DNA of 64,000 bases from Chrysomallon squamiferum (Eukaryota > Mollusca > Gastropoda > Neomphalida > Peltospiridae), in contig CM022670.1 of NCBI GenBank assembly GCA_012295275.1, positions 26,623,244-26,687,243 on the forward strand. Direction: 5' to 3'. Shown here in pieces: positions 1 to 11,905 of the stretch. A program made the position numbers and the translations under genes. Position 1 is the stretch's first letter. Every line of letters begins with the position of its first letter. The notes below the pieces were generated by a model. That model ran no database searches. It was not told the origin of the DNA and saw only the letters and a program-made list of their open reading frames with translations.

Positions 1-1149
1 CCATGTAAAAAAAACAAGATAAGCCTGTTTAAGAAAAAAATAAAAATAAAAGTTCTGATTTGATATCAGGATATTTGATATCTTCACTAATCAGAAATGT
101 TCATGATTCATGCATCATATCATCTGATATATATAAATTGAAGTATACAAACATATGATCTGAATTATCTTTTTTTATATATATTTCCAAGTTACTGATA
201 TACTTCAGGCATTCACTCTGTGATGGGCCTACTTTACTATTATTAAAAGACAAAGTGCCAAAAATGGATTTAGGAATTATTCATAAAAAAACAAAATGAT
301 GTTTGACTTTCTGTTTGTACACTGGTACACTAAAAAGAATTCAGAAATCTATTTTTTGTAAAATTGAAATGAAAATCAATGATTTCAATAGCAAATACTT
401 GACAGAAGATTTTAAAAAAAAGAAAAAAGTTTTAACTAAAATCATATAGAAAGTCAGATATGTCCTATGTCCTTACAAATGAATGATGTCCAAGATTCAT
501 ACATAAGACATGTTATCTGACAACTTAAGACTTTATCTTTGCAAGAACTGTCAAATCTCAAATACTTAATACATACAGGATTAGTCTGGTGACAAGTAAT
601 GAAAACAAGTGACATCTTATTATATCTAAAGAACATATGTTTTATATAGATCTTAGGAAAATATGTCTTTCTGTATGTTAGGAATATGTCATATATATCT
701 TAGGAAAAAATGTCTTATTAGGAAAATGTTTTACTGTATTTAGCAAAAGAATGTAGTAAATGAGTGGAAGAACATTCACACGAAGCTTGACTAATTACTA
801 TAATACCACTTGCTGATAATAATTAAGATTGATGTGTTGAATGGCAGCAGAAGGTTTCATCTCATATTATCACAGAAAACAAGATATTTTTGACACCTAA
901 TTAATACTGAAATTTACAGAGACTGTTACACTTTCATCCATTCAAGTCAAGGAAGTGAGGCCATAAAATGATAAATTGTATTTTTTTTTTTTTTTTTTTT
1001 TTTTCAGCAATCAGATTAATCAAATAAATCAAAAAAGCACAAGATTTATACTAAGAAATCCCACATGTATCATTTAGTGCAGGTGTAAACATTTTAGATC
1101 AATGACCTCTTCATTCAATCCTTAATCTCTCATAATCTCCCAAGCATGT

Positions 1150-1182
1150 AAAATAAATAAATAAATAAATAAATAAATAAAT
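1150..1182. repeat. (AAAT)n microsatellite
   Basis: Eight near-perfect tandem copies of a four-base A3T unit in intergenic DNA. Confidence 0.85.
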
Positions 1183-2524
1183 CGTTATCAGTAATTAATT
1201 TCTGTACTTAAAGGTAATTAAACTTTGATAATTTCAAAAAAATATTTAAAAAAAACAAAAGATCATATTAATTACTTATACTGCTGTAATTACAAGAGTA
1301 ATCAACCATGATGATATTTATTGCCCTGTAGTCATATACTGGCCCCTTGGATAGTTTTATTAACCTCTTTGTGGACCCCTGAATTAATGCTATCTTACAC
1401 ATAAGTTGTAGAAAATTACTAGAAAACAAATTTCTATTTTATTGACTAATGCATTACTTTTTTTTTTAATTGTTTTTTTCTAAAAGACAAAGATACTGTC
1501 ACATGTTTATTTTTCACTTAAGGAACATCGCAGTAACTAATTCTCCTTTTTTTCTTAACTTTTTGAAATAAATCATTAATTCTTTCTTCAGTTTTCTTGC
1601 CCAACTCTGACTGCACATTCTAAACAAACATTGAATTTGTCAGAAGATAAATCACAAGTACCAAATATCTATTATTACCATGGTTACAAAGTGTTTGTCT
1701 GAGACTGATTTGTAATGTGTGTGTACACATCAATGTAAACTAATAGATAACACTGTGCAAGAAAACAGATAACTTGAGAGAAAAAACAAAGAAGAAAAAG
1801 GGAAGATACGGATGAAAAAATGTTGTTGCATTTATGTTGAAAAGTTTGATAAACAAATATAATTCACTGTCAGACCCTTGTTTATCACTTATAGAGATAT
1901 CTACATTCCAAAGTTTCAGATTTTTTCTTTATTTTTGTTTCTTTTTTATATAATTATTAAAAAAAAAAAACAATAAAAAATCATTAATTTAAATATTATG
2001 TTTCAAATATTCTACTATATATTTTATTTTGAACTTTGAGATGGTTTTGCTGTTGCAATTTATTACAATTATATATTTTAGTTGTTGTCTATTCTGAAAT
2101 TTTGGTTGCTGCTATAATTTGTAACAATCTATATACAATTTCTTATTGTATTAGAAAACCTAATGGCTGGTAATCCAATACTGTTGGATTTTTATCACAT
2201 TATATTTCTGGATTGATTGAGGTTTTCTTTTCTTTTCTTGTCTCTTTCTTTCTTTTTATATATATATTTTTTATTTTTTGAGTTGTTGCTCTGAGGTTGG
2301 AAAGATTTGGTTTAGGGATATAAAATTAATTTATTGTAATTAGACTGATTGTGTGTGCAATGTCTTCCAGGATCAGACAAGTTGGTGGAAATTTAGTAAA
2401 GTTGTGATTGTAGACGTGACACTGTTATATTTTCTCTTCTTCTACTACTACTACTACTACTAATACATGTACCTTGGTAAAAGACAAAACATGTTGACAT
2501 GTCTGCACCCACCCATCCACACAT

Positions 2525-2526
<2 letters not shown>

Positions 2527-2567
<41 letters not shown>
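2527..2567. repeat. (AC)n microsatellite
   Basis: About 20 uninterrupted AC dinucleotides. A short (TAC)n tract lies about 70 bases upstream, at 2442-2461. Confidence 0.95.
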
Positions 2568-2571
<4 letters not shown>

Positions 2572-4723
2572 CCCAACCCACCAATGTATGCACACACACA
2601 CTACAGTGTTGGTAATTCAAATTTATCTTGTTTCTTTTGATGTCTCAAAGGACATTTGTGCTGTCAAACTCATGGAGAGGTTGTTTCAGTTCTGGGAATA
2701 ATCTCAGAAGGATGTCTGTACCATGATTATTGTTTTATCTTCAATCCAGTGAAGTGAATATTTTTCCATTAGCACTAATGAATCATAATCTTTTGTATTA
2801 CAAATCTATGAGAAATTCAATGAAACTTTTTCCTTTGCATCTGTTTACTAGAGATCTGCTGAAAGATAAAGACACTGACTGTTGTCTTTGTGTTTTGTAA
2901 TATTAACTATTTTTGTTAACACAATATTGTAAGGTAATGCCATTTCCTGCTCTTTTTTTTGAAGTTTGTGCATGTATTGCATTTCACACATTCATTTGGA
3001 TGCAAGCCAGATACAGTGTTGCTGTAACAAGTCTGTTTCATGTCATCTCAAACTTTTAATTGTCAGTGTTATTAAACCTATTATTATTATTATTATTATT
3101 ATTTTCTGAGAAAAGGAGAACTGTTTTCTGTTCACGAATGTATCCAAAATGCTCTATAAAGACAAAAAGAAATAATAAATTTGTTAATTAATTATAAATT
3201 TGAACAGTATATTCTTAGAAGTTTAATATTATATATTTTCCCTAAATCTGATTTAAAAATGAGAAAGAAAACTGTTATTTAAGTTAAAAATGTAAGTGAT
3301 ATGTAAAACTAATATTTTTGATTTGATTTTTTATAAATATTTTCGGAATTCTTTTTGTTTTTTTACATTATTGGCATCTGATATTGTAAAGGAAATTCTT
3401 TTTCTTTTTGTTTTTAAATTCAAATCCTACATTTATTTTTATACAAATAATGTGATGGAATGTGATTTAAAAGATTAAAAAGAGAAATGGAATGATTTGT
3501 TGTTTAATAAAAAAGTAAATAAATACAATAATTGATTACTTTCAGTACACACTGAGACATTGTTGTTTATTTCTTGTTATTGTCTCAAAATAAATTAAGT
3601 GACAAGAAAAAAAAGATTATAAATTGGATTCCTGGAAAGCAGAATCAAAACAAATTACAGGGGGTTTTTTTGTTTTGTTTTTTCTTCATTTTAGTGATTT
3701 CTTTTTTCTTTTAGGACAGCTTATGAAACAAAACATAACAACTTTTTATTACCATTTTTCTACATCACACAACTTGTATATATAAAAAAAAAAAAAAATT
3801 ACATACATAAAATAAAAAAATAATCAGCATCTGAGATTCTACATGTTATCAATATGAAGGAAATCAGATAATTTATTATTAATATGACATTTTTTTTTTT
3901 TTTTTTTGGACAAGGTTGATATTGTAGATAACATCAGAAAGGCATGTATCAGGTCTGAGCCTTGCTGGTCTGGTCTGTAGTTAATTATTTCACATCTAGA
4001 ACAAACAAGATACAACGACTTTCAAGTTGCTAAGAATGTGGTTTAGGTTGTTTGTGGTTTTTTTCTGAATGTAGAGAAAATCCTTTTTGTAAATTTATTT
4101 ATTTATTTATAAGCATTTTTGCATTATGATTAAATCCATATAACCTAAAGGAGGATATAAATTATCTTTCCCAGTTCATATTTCATAAGTTGTATCTCTT
4201 CTCGTTTTTAAGCACTTTTGAGTGAAAATGTGTGTCAGTGGCATGTACGTGAAATATTTATTAGTACATGTCACTGTGGTATCACCTTCATCTCAAGCTT
4301 GTCATTCACAATTTGCATTTATTGGTTTGCTTTTGGCACAGGTATTTATCTGTAATGTTTTCACTTACAGAAATTCCAGCTCAGGTTTCTGTTTTGATTG
4401 TATTATGTTTCAGTTATGATTGATATTTAGATGAGTCTAGTAATTGTTTTTGGTATATGATGATAGTAGTAAATATTTTGGTTTGGTATTTTGGTTTGGT
4501 GTGGGTGTAAATGTTTTTTTTTCATGGCACAAAATGCATAGCAAAGGTGACTGAACATCTGTTATGTTCTTAATCATTTTATTTATTTAAATAAAAAAAA
4601 TTAAAATAATAGGAAACGAATAATTGTTGCATTTTGATTGTTGTTGTTGTTTGTTTTTTGTTTTTTTGTGGGTTTTTTATATAAATTATTTTTAATTTTT
4701 CTTTCTTCTATTATTTATTTATC

Positions 4724-4728
<5 letters not shown>

Positions 4729-4773
<45 letters not shown>
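4729..4773. repeat. (ATT)n microsatellite
   Basis: About 15 tandem ATT units. The same trinucleotide recurs at 3080-3103, 19722, 28366, 48168 and 62666, so it is a recurrent repeat class in this genome. Confidence 0.95.
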
Positions 4774-5726
4774 GAGGGTTTAATTTTTGCTTATTTATTC
4801 ATTTAATTGTGTTCGTTCATTTATTACATTAGTTTTTATGTGCATCTCATATGTAAAAAGCCTTTGTTTAAATGTTGTTTGTTTTAACAGAAAATGAGTT
4901 CAATAAAATATGTTTTAAAAGCTGATAGGAATTTAATATATGAATTTCAATGTATACAATCTGAATTTTTGTATTTGTTTTTATATTTGATGAGCACCGA
5001 ATTTTCTTAAGCATAATAAAAGAGACAGGTTTATCCAATTTAATTTTTAGTAATGTTATAAATAATATATACAGCATATAGACAATGACTCTTATTTTTG
5101 CTCATTAATAGAAGTGTTTAATTAAAGTTAAATTGTAAATTCTTTGTTTTTATATTTCTTGAGCCTTTCTTTCTTTTTTCTTTCTTTTTTATATTAATTT
5201 TAGTATTAAAAATACAAACATTCAAATTTAAATTAGGTTTCAGTAAAAAAAAAAAAATCAAACTTCAACAACCGAAATATTACACTTCAAAGTCAGTTCA
5301 AATGAATAATTTATTGTGCTTTTAGCATAAGTTAACAGGTTGGTGTAAATACGTACATATAAAAAAGAAAATCATAAATTCAGTGGATGAATATGTAACA
5401 GACAAATCCTCTTTTTTACTTTTTTCAGTGTTGAAAATCATTTTTTCACAGCCTGTTTGTAACAATCATAATATACCTGTACTCAGTTGTGAACCTGAAA
5501 AATGATTTTAAATAATAATAAATACTAAAAAAGAAACTTGAGGACAATTTAATTATAAACTATGACTTTCAAGTTTTATTTTTTTTTTTTTTTTTTTTTT
5601 TATTTTATTTTTTTTTTTTTTTTTTATGGAAACTTGATTTTTGACAAGTTTGAGAAAGCTCTATTAAGCCAGTATAATCTGCAAATTAAGAAAAAACACT
5701 TGAAAAAGGCTTATTTATTAGAACAT

Positions 5727-5780
5727 AAAAAAAATAAAATAAAATAAAATAAAATAAAAAAGAAAGAAAGAAAGAAAATA
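5727..5780. repeat. Compound (AAAAT)n/(GAAA)n microsatellite
   Basis: Tandem five-base A4T units pass directly into GAAA tetranucleotides. It follows a long poly-T and TTTTA-rich stretch at 5579-5625. Confidence 0.85.
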
Positions 5781-5979
5781 AAGTAAAGAAATAAAAATAA
5801 GTGCATAAAGAAATAAATTTAAAAAGTGGTTATTTTGTACCGAATTACTTTTGTATCTTTTTCTATTCATAAATTGGAAACTTGTTTTTCACAACCTTGA
5901 ACATGTTTATTAAGAATACAGTTCAGTTTGCTTTAATTATTTAATACAATTCCATAAAAAAAATTATTTTTAATTCTTT

Positions 5980-6037
5980 TTATTTATTTATTTATTTATT
6001 TACTTATTTTCTTATTTATTTATTTATTTATTTATTT
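5980..6037. repeat. (TTTA)n microsatellite
   Basis: Interrupted tandem tetranucleotide repeat of T3A units. Confidence 0.85.
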
Positions 6038-6568
6038 ACATTTATATTTTTATATTATTTTATTTTGTTTTGAACATGATAGTCAAAAAGAACAAATTTA
6101 ATAAAAATGTTTTTTTTTTGGGGGGGGATATTATTGTTTTTAAACACTGCATCTGGAAACACCATAAACTGTTCTAACTTCCAGTTTTGACATTGTTAAC
6201 TAAGAAGAAAAGAACTCAAGAAAGACTAAATTATTCAAGATAACTTAAAAACATTTAACTGCAGGGTTTTTATGATTTATTATATTTTCTTTTTCTACTT
6301 CTAAAATTGAAAATTGATGATTTTACCACAATGGCTGTTAAATTTTAGAACCTGCTAATTAAAATAAATTATTTTATGAAAGCATATTTATTAGTCAAAA
6401 TTTAAATAATTTCTTCTAGCTGATTTTATTTACAGAGAACATGAATATATATATATTTTTTTTATAATCTGGAAACATGGGTATTTTTTGTTCAGTATCA
6501 CAAGTACTGTTAATCCTGAAGGCACATGACCCTGTTACCTGTACTTAATCGTTTAATAACGTAATCTG

Positions 6569-6804
6569 TATATATTATTCTAGTGTGTATAAGCTCTCAG
6601 TTGGGATCTAGTCTGTCACACCTAGTTGTTATGACACGCCAGTAAACGGGGACAGGCAGTGGAAACAACTGGATTGGTGACTCCCAAGTCTGCTCATGTA
6701 TACATATGTATGCAGGTAATTTGGCATTGCTAGTAGCTGGCAAACACACAAGCTGCAAGTACTTGGAATACTTTACACCTAGTAGTACTTACACGCAGTG
6801 CCAG
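6569..6804 (+). promoter_or_regulatory. Candidate promoter plus non-coding first exon (possibly KANK)
   Basis: A TATA-like TATATATT begins at 6569, and a TCAGTT initiator has its A at 6599, exactly 30 bases downstream. The following 200 bases are richer in GC than the flanks and include an inverted CCAAT box (ATTGG). They end in a consensus donor, CAG|GTAAGT, at 6804/6805. This is the pattern of a non-coding first exon that could splice to the KANK start-codon exon at 22165. The parts are seen in the sequence; their use and the link to KANK over 15 kb are inference. Several ATGs occur inside, which argues for some caution. Confidence 0.35.
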
Positions 6805-8252
6805 GTAAGTTTAACTCTTGTAGTAATGTTGTCACATTAGACAGATCACCAGGAATGCTGAATGCCAGAGAAATTTGTTTACTAGCTGTTTACACTGAAT
6901 AAATTTGGATAACTTCTTAGTTATGGAGGATTACATCTTTGACATTTTAAATTGGTTTTCATTGTATTTTTAAAGCTCATTCGCATGCCTGCTGTTTGTT
7001 TGTTTGTCTCTGTGCTAGTTTCTCACTTGTTTTGATGTTTATAAAATGTACTTGATTGTAGCTAAGCCAGAAGAATGTAAACTGGGTTCAAATGTTGGTC
7101 TTTGCCTCAACACAACATGTCTTTGAAAAATATGAACCATCTTTATGTATCAGAACTTTCTTTCATCATTTAGAGTTAGAAATTATTTTTCTTTGTTTTT
7201 AGTTGAGTTTTTGTTGTTGTGTATTGGTTATTTAGAGTTTTGTTGGGTTTTTGGTGTGGAGTTTTGAATGAATGGGATATTTGTATTTTATAAATATATG
7301 TATATTCTTAAGTGCTTTCTAGCAATTACTTTGCTTCAACTAATGTTTTAGGGTTACTATTATTCATTAGCAGCAAATGATATTTAATATGCACTTTCCC
7401 CTAGACAGGAAAGCTCATATAATAGCTTTATAAAAATCAGTAATGCAGCAGTGAGGTGAGTGGTAAATAACCTATAAAACCCACTCCACCAGTGAAACGA
7501 ATAGAAAGAATTGTTATTTGTAATTTATTTTTGAACAATTCACAAATTCTGTTTCTCACGAACTGACCTTGTTCTGATTTTTGAACAATACAAATGTGTA
7601 TTAAAAAAAAAAAAAATCAACATTCAGTTTGTTCATTATATTAACACACACATTTCTGTGCACAAAAACAAGCCAAAATGCCTGAAGAACCCTTCAACAC
7701 ATTTTATGTATATTTTACTTCTGAAAGAAATTGCCAATTTTAATACAAGTTAATATAACAACCAGCTATTTGTAACAGCTTTTTTTTCTTCCTTTTTTTT
7801 ATCCCATATGCATTAAATTAAATTTGTGACGCTTGTGTTTCTTAACCATAGCTGTTTAAGTACTGTAGATATATGTAATTACATTTGAGATCAAAACAGG
7901 CTTTGTAAATTTGACTTGACAGATTTTGTTTTGATGTCCATCATTTATATTACTGAAAGTCTTGGAGGGTCAGAATGCTACTCACTGCCTGCCAGTCTCT
8001 GCTATTCTTCTCATGTAACAATTCAAAATTGCTCAAGTCAGTCATAAAGTGCTTTCCTTTATTCTTGGCTAACTTCTTGGCTACTTGTTCTGAAGCATGA
8101 AAGCTTTGTAGTCAGTGGAAAGAATTCTTTCTTTTAACATCAGCATCTGGCCAAACAGTTGAGAGAAGAGAATGCTGGTCAAGTTACTAATGTTGCTACT
8201 GATATAGGTTTAGTATCTTATCAAGACAGAATTTACCTTTAAGTACAGTTTT

Positions 8253-8335
<83 letters not shown>
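8253..8335. repeat. Compound (TG)n(AG)n microsatellite
   Basis: Nine TG units run directly into about 32 AG units, an 83-base purine-rich compound repeat. It is among the longest perfect simple repeats in the window. Confidence 0.97.
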
Positions 8336-8337
<2 letters not shown>

Positions 8338-11300
8338 ATGAGGGAGATTGAGAGATGGACAGAGTAAGAAAGTTTTTTATATATGTGTGTGATACTTTGT
8401 GTTTTTATTGTTTTTATTAAGGTTTTATTTTATTTTGTGTCTTTATATTTGTGAGTGTATGTATTTTTGTGACTTTAACTGCATATGTTAATATATGAAT
8501 ATGTATATCAGTGACTGACTAATTGATATTCTGTACTTGCATATATATATCTAACTTTTTTCTTTCCTCTTCTTATTTTGCTATTGACATTTCAAAGATT
8601 ATTACAAAAATGGACAGAAAGAAAAAAGATTTAAAAAAAAACACCTACACTGGTATCATTAAATAAATTGTACTTAAGAACTGTAATTTGATATGTGATA
8701 TTGGCACATGGTTTTATGGAAATGGATTACATAAAGCTTAAAAATGTGTTAACTATCTTGTTCATTGACACCAGGTGAATTTATCTTTATGAAGTTGTCA
8801 CTGTTATGAAAGAAACAGGGGTATTATCTGAGACTTTTAGATTAAGTTGCCAGTTTTAATGATCACTTATCATGTGGAATTGGAAATTTATTTTACAAAC
8901 CTTTTTTTTTCTTACTTTTTTTTATGTTATTTTCTATTTAATTATTTATTTATCCCTAAAAGTTATTTTTACTCTGGACAAGTTCATTGATGGTGTTCAG
9001 TTAAAATTCTACCATTACTATCAATGCTGACAGGAGCATTTCAAAGATATAAAAATCATCGTAGAAAAAGTACTAAGGTTTTATGACATTTCCTGAGGCC
9101 AAGATGGAAACTGGTGATACAAATACGCAGATTTAAAGATAGGCATTAAAGTGCACTTCTATGTTTGTTTTACAAAGGATAGAAAAATACATGGTTTGGG
9201 AAAACGGCTCGCTAAATGTTTTAAAAGTTCATTTTCTCTTATTTTCACAAAATTTTAGTCTTAATGTTAATTCTGACAATTTTCCAGTGCACACATGCAA
9301 CTAAAAATTCAGTAACCCCTGAAATTACTGGTATACATAGCAGAACATAACCACTTGCAATTCTGTTTTTATCATTACTTATTAATGCGTGGTTCTATTT
9401 GTGCTAGTTACCTACATATCCCCCAGAATAGAAAAATGTGAAACTAAACAATGCTGATTGTTCTCAAGCTCTTTCAAGTGATTGTTACCAAAACCCTGTT
9501 GTTACTGAATGAAGACCCACAAATAAAATTTTGTAGTAATGCAAATTGTGCTACCTGAGATTATTTTCATATGCTTGATCAGTGTTTATGGGTTCCACAT
9601 GGAGTTTGTTGACAGTTGATAGCTGCTCGGCTAATAAAAGAATCCAGAACCGGTTATTGTATAATTACTTATTACCTATTTGCATTATACTTGCATCTGC
9701 GAAGATAATTGATTTCAGAGACAAAGTGTGAAACTGCCAAGGATAAACATTTTTCTGGTTTGTTTCTTTGCAACGTAATACCTCCATTTGTCACATAAAG
9801 TTGTCCTGGATTTGAATGGTGAGATTGGTGTAGCTGATTCTTTTCACAGGTAACCAACAGCATGTTCTGGGTTTTATTTTTATTACTTGAAGCCATTATT
9901 TTTATTATTGTTATTATCACCTTGACTATGCTTAGTAACAGGACAGATTGGTCTTGGCTTGTTTTTAGAAACATAAAGGATCTGGGTTTTTTTTCTTCAG
10001 CACACTGTCTGATGAATTTATTTTATTAAAAGATTCATGTAAAATCTTAACTTGTTAATAATCAATTATTTATTAATTTTTTGCTATATTTTCTAATGCC
10101 TGCTAAAAGAGAGACATTTTCAAAATAATAAAAACACGATCTGAAGGGCAGTTTCTGATACATTTAATAAAGTAGCTGCATTTTATTTACAGACACAGTG
10201 TTAGTTTAGATAATTAAAAGTTTAATGATTAGTATAAATGAGTTAATTCAGTGCACCAATATTTACAAATTAGACAAAATTATACAAAATAGTACAAAAC
10301 GAGTAGGTATTTTGTCATTGACATGAATATGTATTTGCAAACCTGTCACTGAATTTATTTAATCATCTGATGCTGTTAATTATAAGACACAGAACTCATC
10401 AACACATCTATTTCATGAAAAAAGTGCTTCAAGAAAACTGAAAAGTTAAGTATTTTAAAAAGATGTGTGACATCAAGTCTGATATTTGTTATTATTAAAT
10501 CTTTTAAAACTAGATCAGTGAAGTTTAATGGGTCTGTATGTCTGTTTGTACATTATGGTCTCCAGACACATATGAAAAAAAACATATATCACATTACCAC
10601 TATTAAACAGTTCATTAAACAATATTGTTAGAAAACGTTAAGAAATTCCTTTCAAGAGTCGTTTTACTGCATATCCTTTACAATCTTTTGTTTGCTTTAG
10701 TTTTGCTCTGGCTTTTATGAGGGATGTATATGTACACTTACATTTATGTTATGCCATGATTTTTGCTTGCATGAGTGAACTTAACAATATCACACTGACC
10801 CGTTTCTTTGCTTGACATTCTTCACCTGATGGCTGCTGGTTTGCCTCTCTGATCACTCAGGCAGAGTTGTCTGTCAAGCAACTATTCATATTTGTTCATC
10901 CTATTAACCAAACACTGTACATTGTAACATTATTTGTGGGCTGGGCTGACTTGGGATGAATCTTTGCCTATTCAACTAAAGGCCTTGAAAATCTGAATGT
11001 TTGTAACCTAGACAAAACTTTTCATCAGCAAAGCTTTTTGTCATTTTAATAAAATATAATTTATTGTATTCTTTTTTCAATTTATTTTTGAATTCTCTTT
11101 TTTTTTTATTTAATTTTAATCTTTTATAAGAGCCTTTTTGTTCCATTCCTAAAAAAAAAAATTAATATATTTAATTTAAAACGTGAATGGCAAAAATATA
11201 GAGAATTTTATTATTATTAATTTTTTTTTATCATAATAGCTTAAAGAAAAACAGTAATTGTTTGTTTATGTTTTTTAATTTTTTATGTGAAAAAAATAAA

Positions 11301-11385
11301 AATTAAAGTTCAGAAGGAAATTAAATATTTTTCAATGATAACTTAAATGTTGTTGACAATTTCCCAGTGACATTAGGTTTATCTA

Positions 11386-11905
11386 TAAAGATTAAAAACA
11401 GAAAGTGTAGGTAAACATTTGCTCTGCTGAAAGTAATTACACGTTTTCAAATGTATGTTATTGATCAAATTTTGAGATTTTAGTATAAATTATAAAGGTT
11501 TGTCACAAGTTTTTAAAGTCCAGAGATGGTAAAAGATCAAACATTTTTAATATTTCTGCTATAAAAATTACTTGAAAGTTCAGGAAATTCCAAGGTTCTA
11601 AAATGAAGGTGAAGTTGAGAAAAATAAATACAATAACAATGTATTGACTGTAATGTATGAATAAAATTAAAATGGTTTCTGATATCAAATTCCTTGCAAG
11701 TTCAGATATTTCCATTACTCTAACCAGTTAAGATTAAAAATTACAAAGTGCAGGATAACAATCTACTTGTTTTTAGTTACATATACTGAGTGTTTGACTC
11801 AAATTTTAAAGGTTTCTTACTATAGAATTTCTTAAAGGTTTAGAGGTTTCCAAGGTCCTAATGCTTAAGATTTAAAATTAGAAAGTGCAGGTGAACATTT
11901 TGTTT
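11386..11905. repeat. Old, degenerate tandem repeat (about 120-140-base period)
   Basis: A block resembling AAGATTAAAAACAGAAAGTG recurs near 11389, 11730 and 11868. A second block resembling AAGTTCAG..TTCCAAGGT recurs near 11575, 11695 and 11833. The last two copies are 138 bases apart in both series, so the copies are tandem. Divergence is high. I found no coding potential. Confidence 0.55.

Larger units (their letters stand above)
1..6568. other. Intergenic or far-upstream DNA, no gene seen
   Basis: This AT-rich stretch has no convincing coding sequence. The open frames are short, in both strands, and several are microsatellite translations. It holds long homopolymers (poly-T near 980-1004, 3892-3907 and 5580-5620) and the simple repeats listed separately. 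No splice-bounded open frame or known protein motif was recognised. Confidence 0.6.

Noticed and set aside
7080-7095. GGGTTCAAATG resembling a tRNA B-box, a possible SINE
   Set aside because: No A-box, no acceptor-stem pairing and no repeated body or poly-A/TSD was found around it.
9672-9974. 100-codon minus-strand open frame
   Set aside because: No recognisable motif, average composition for AT-rich non-coding DNA and no splice-site support.
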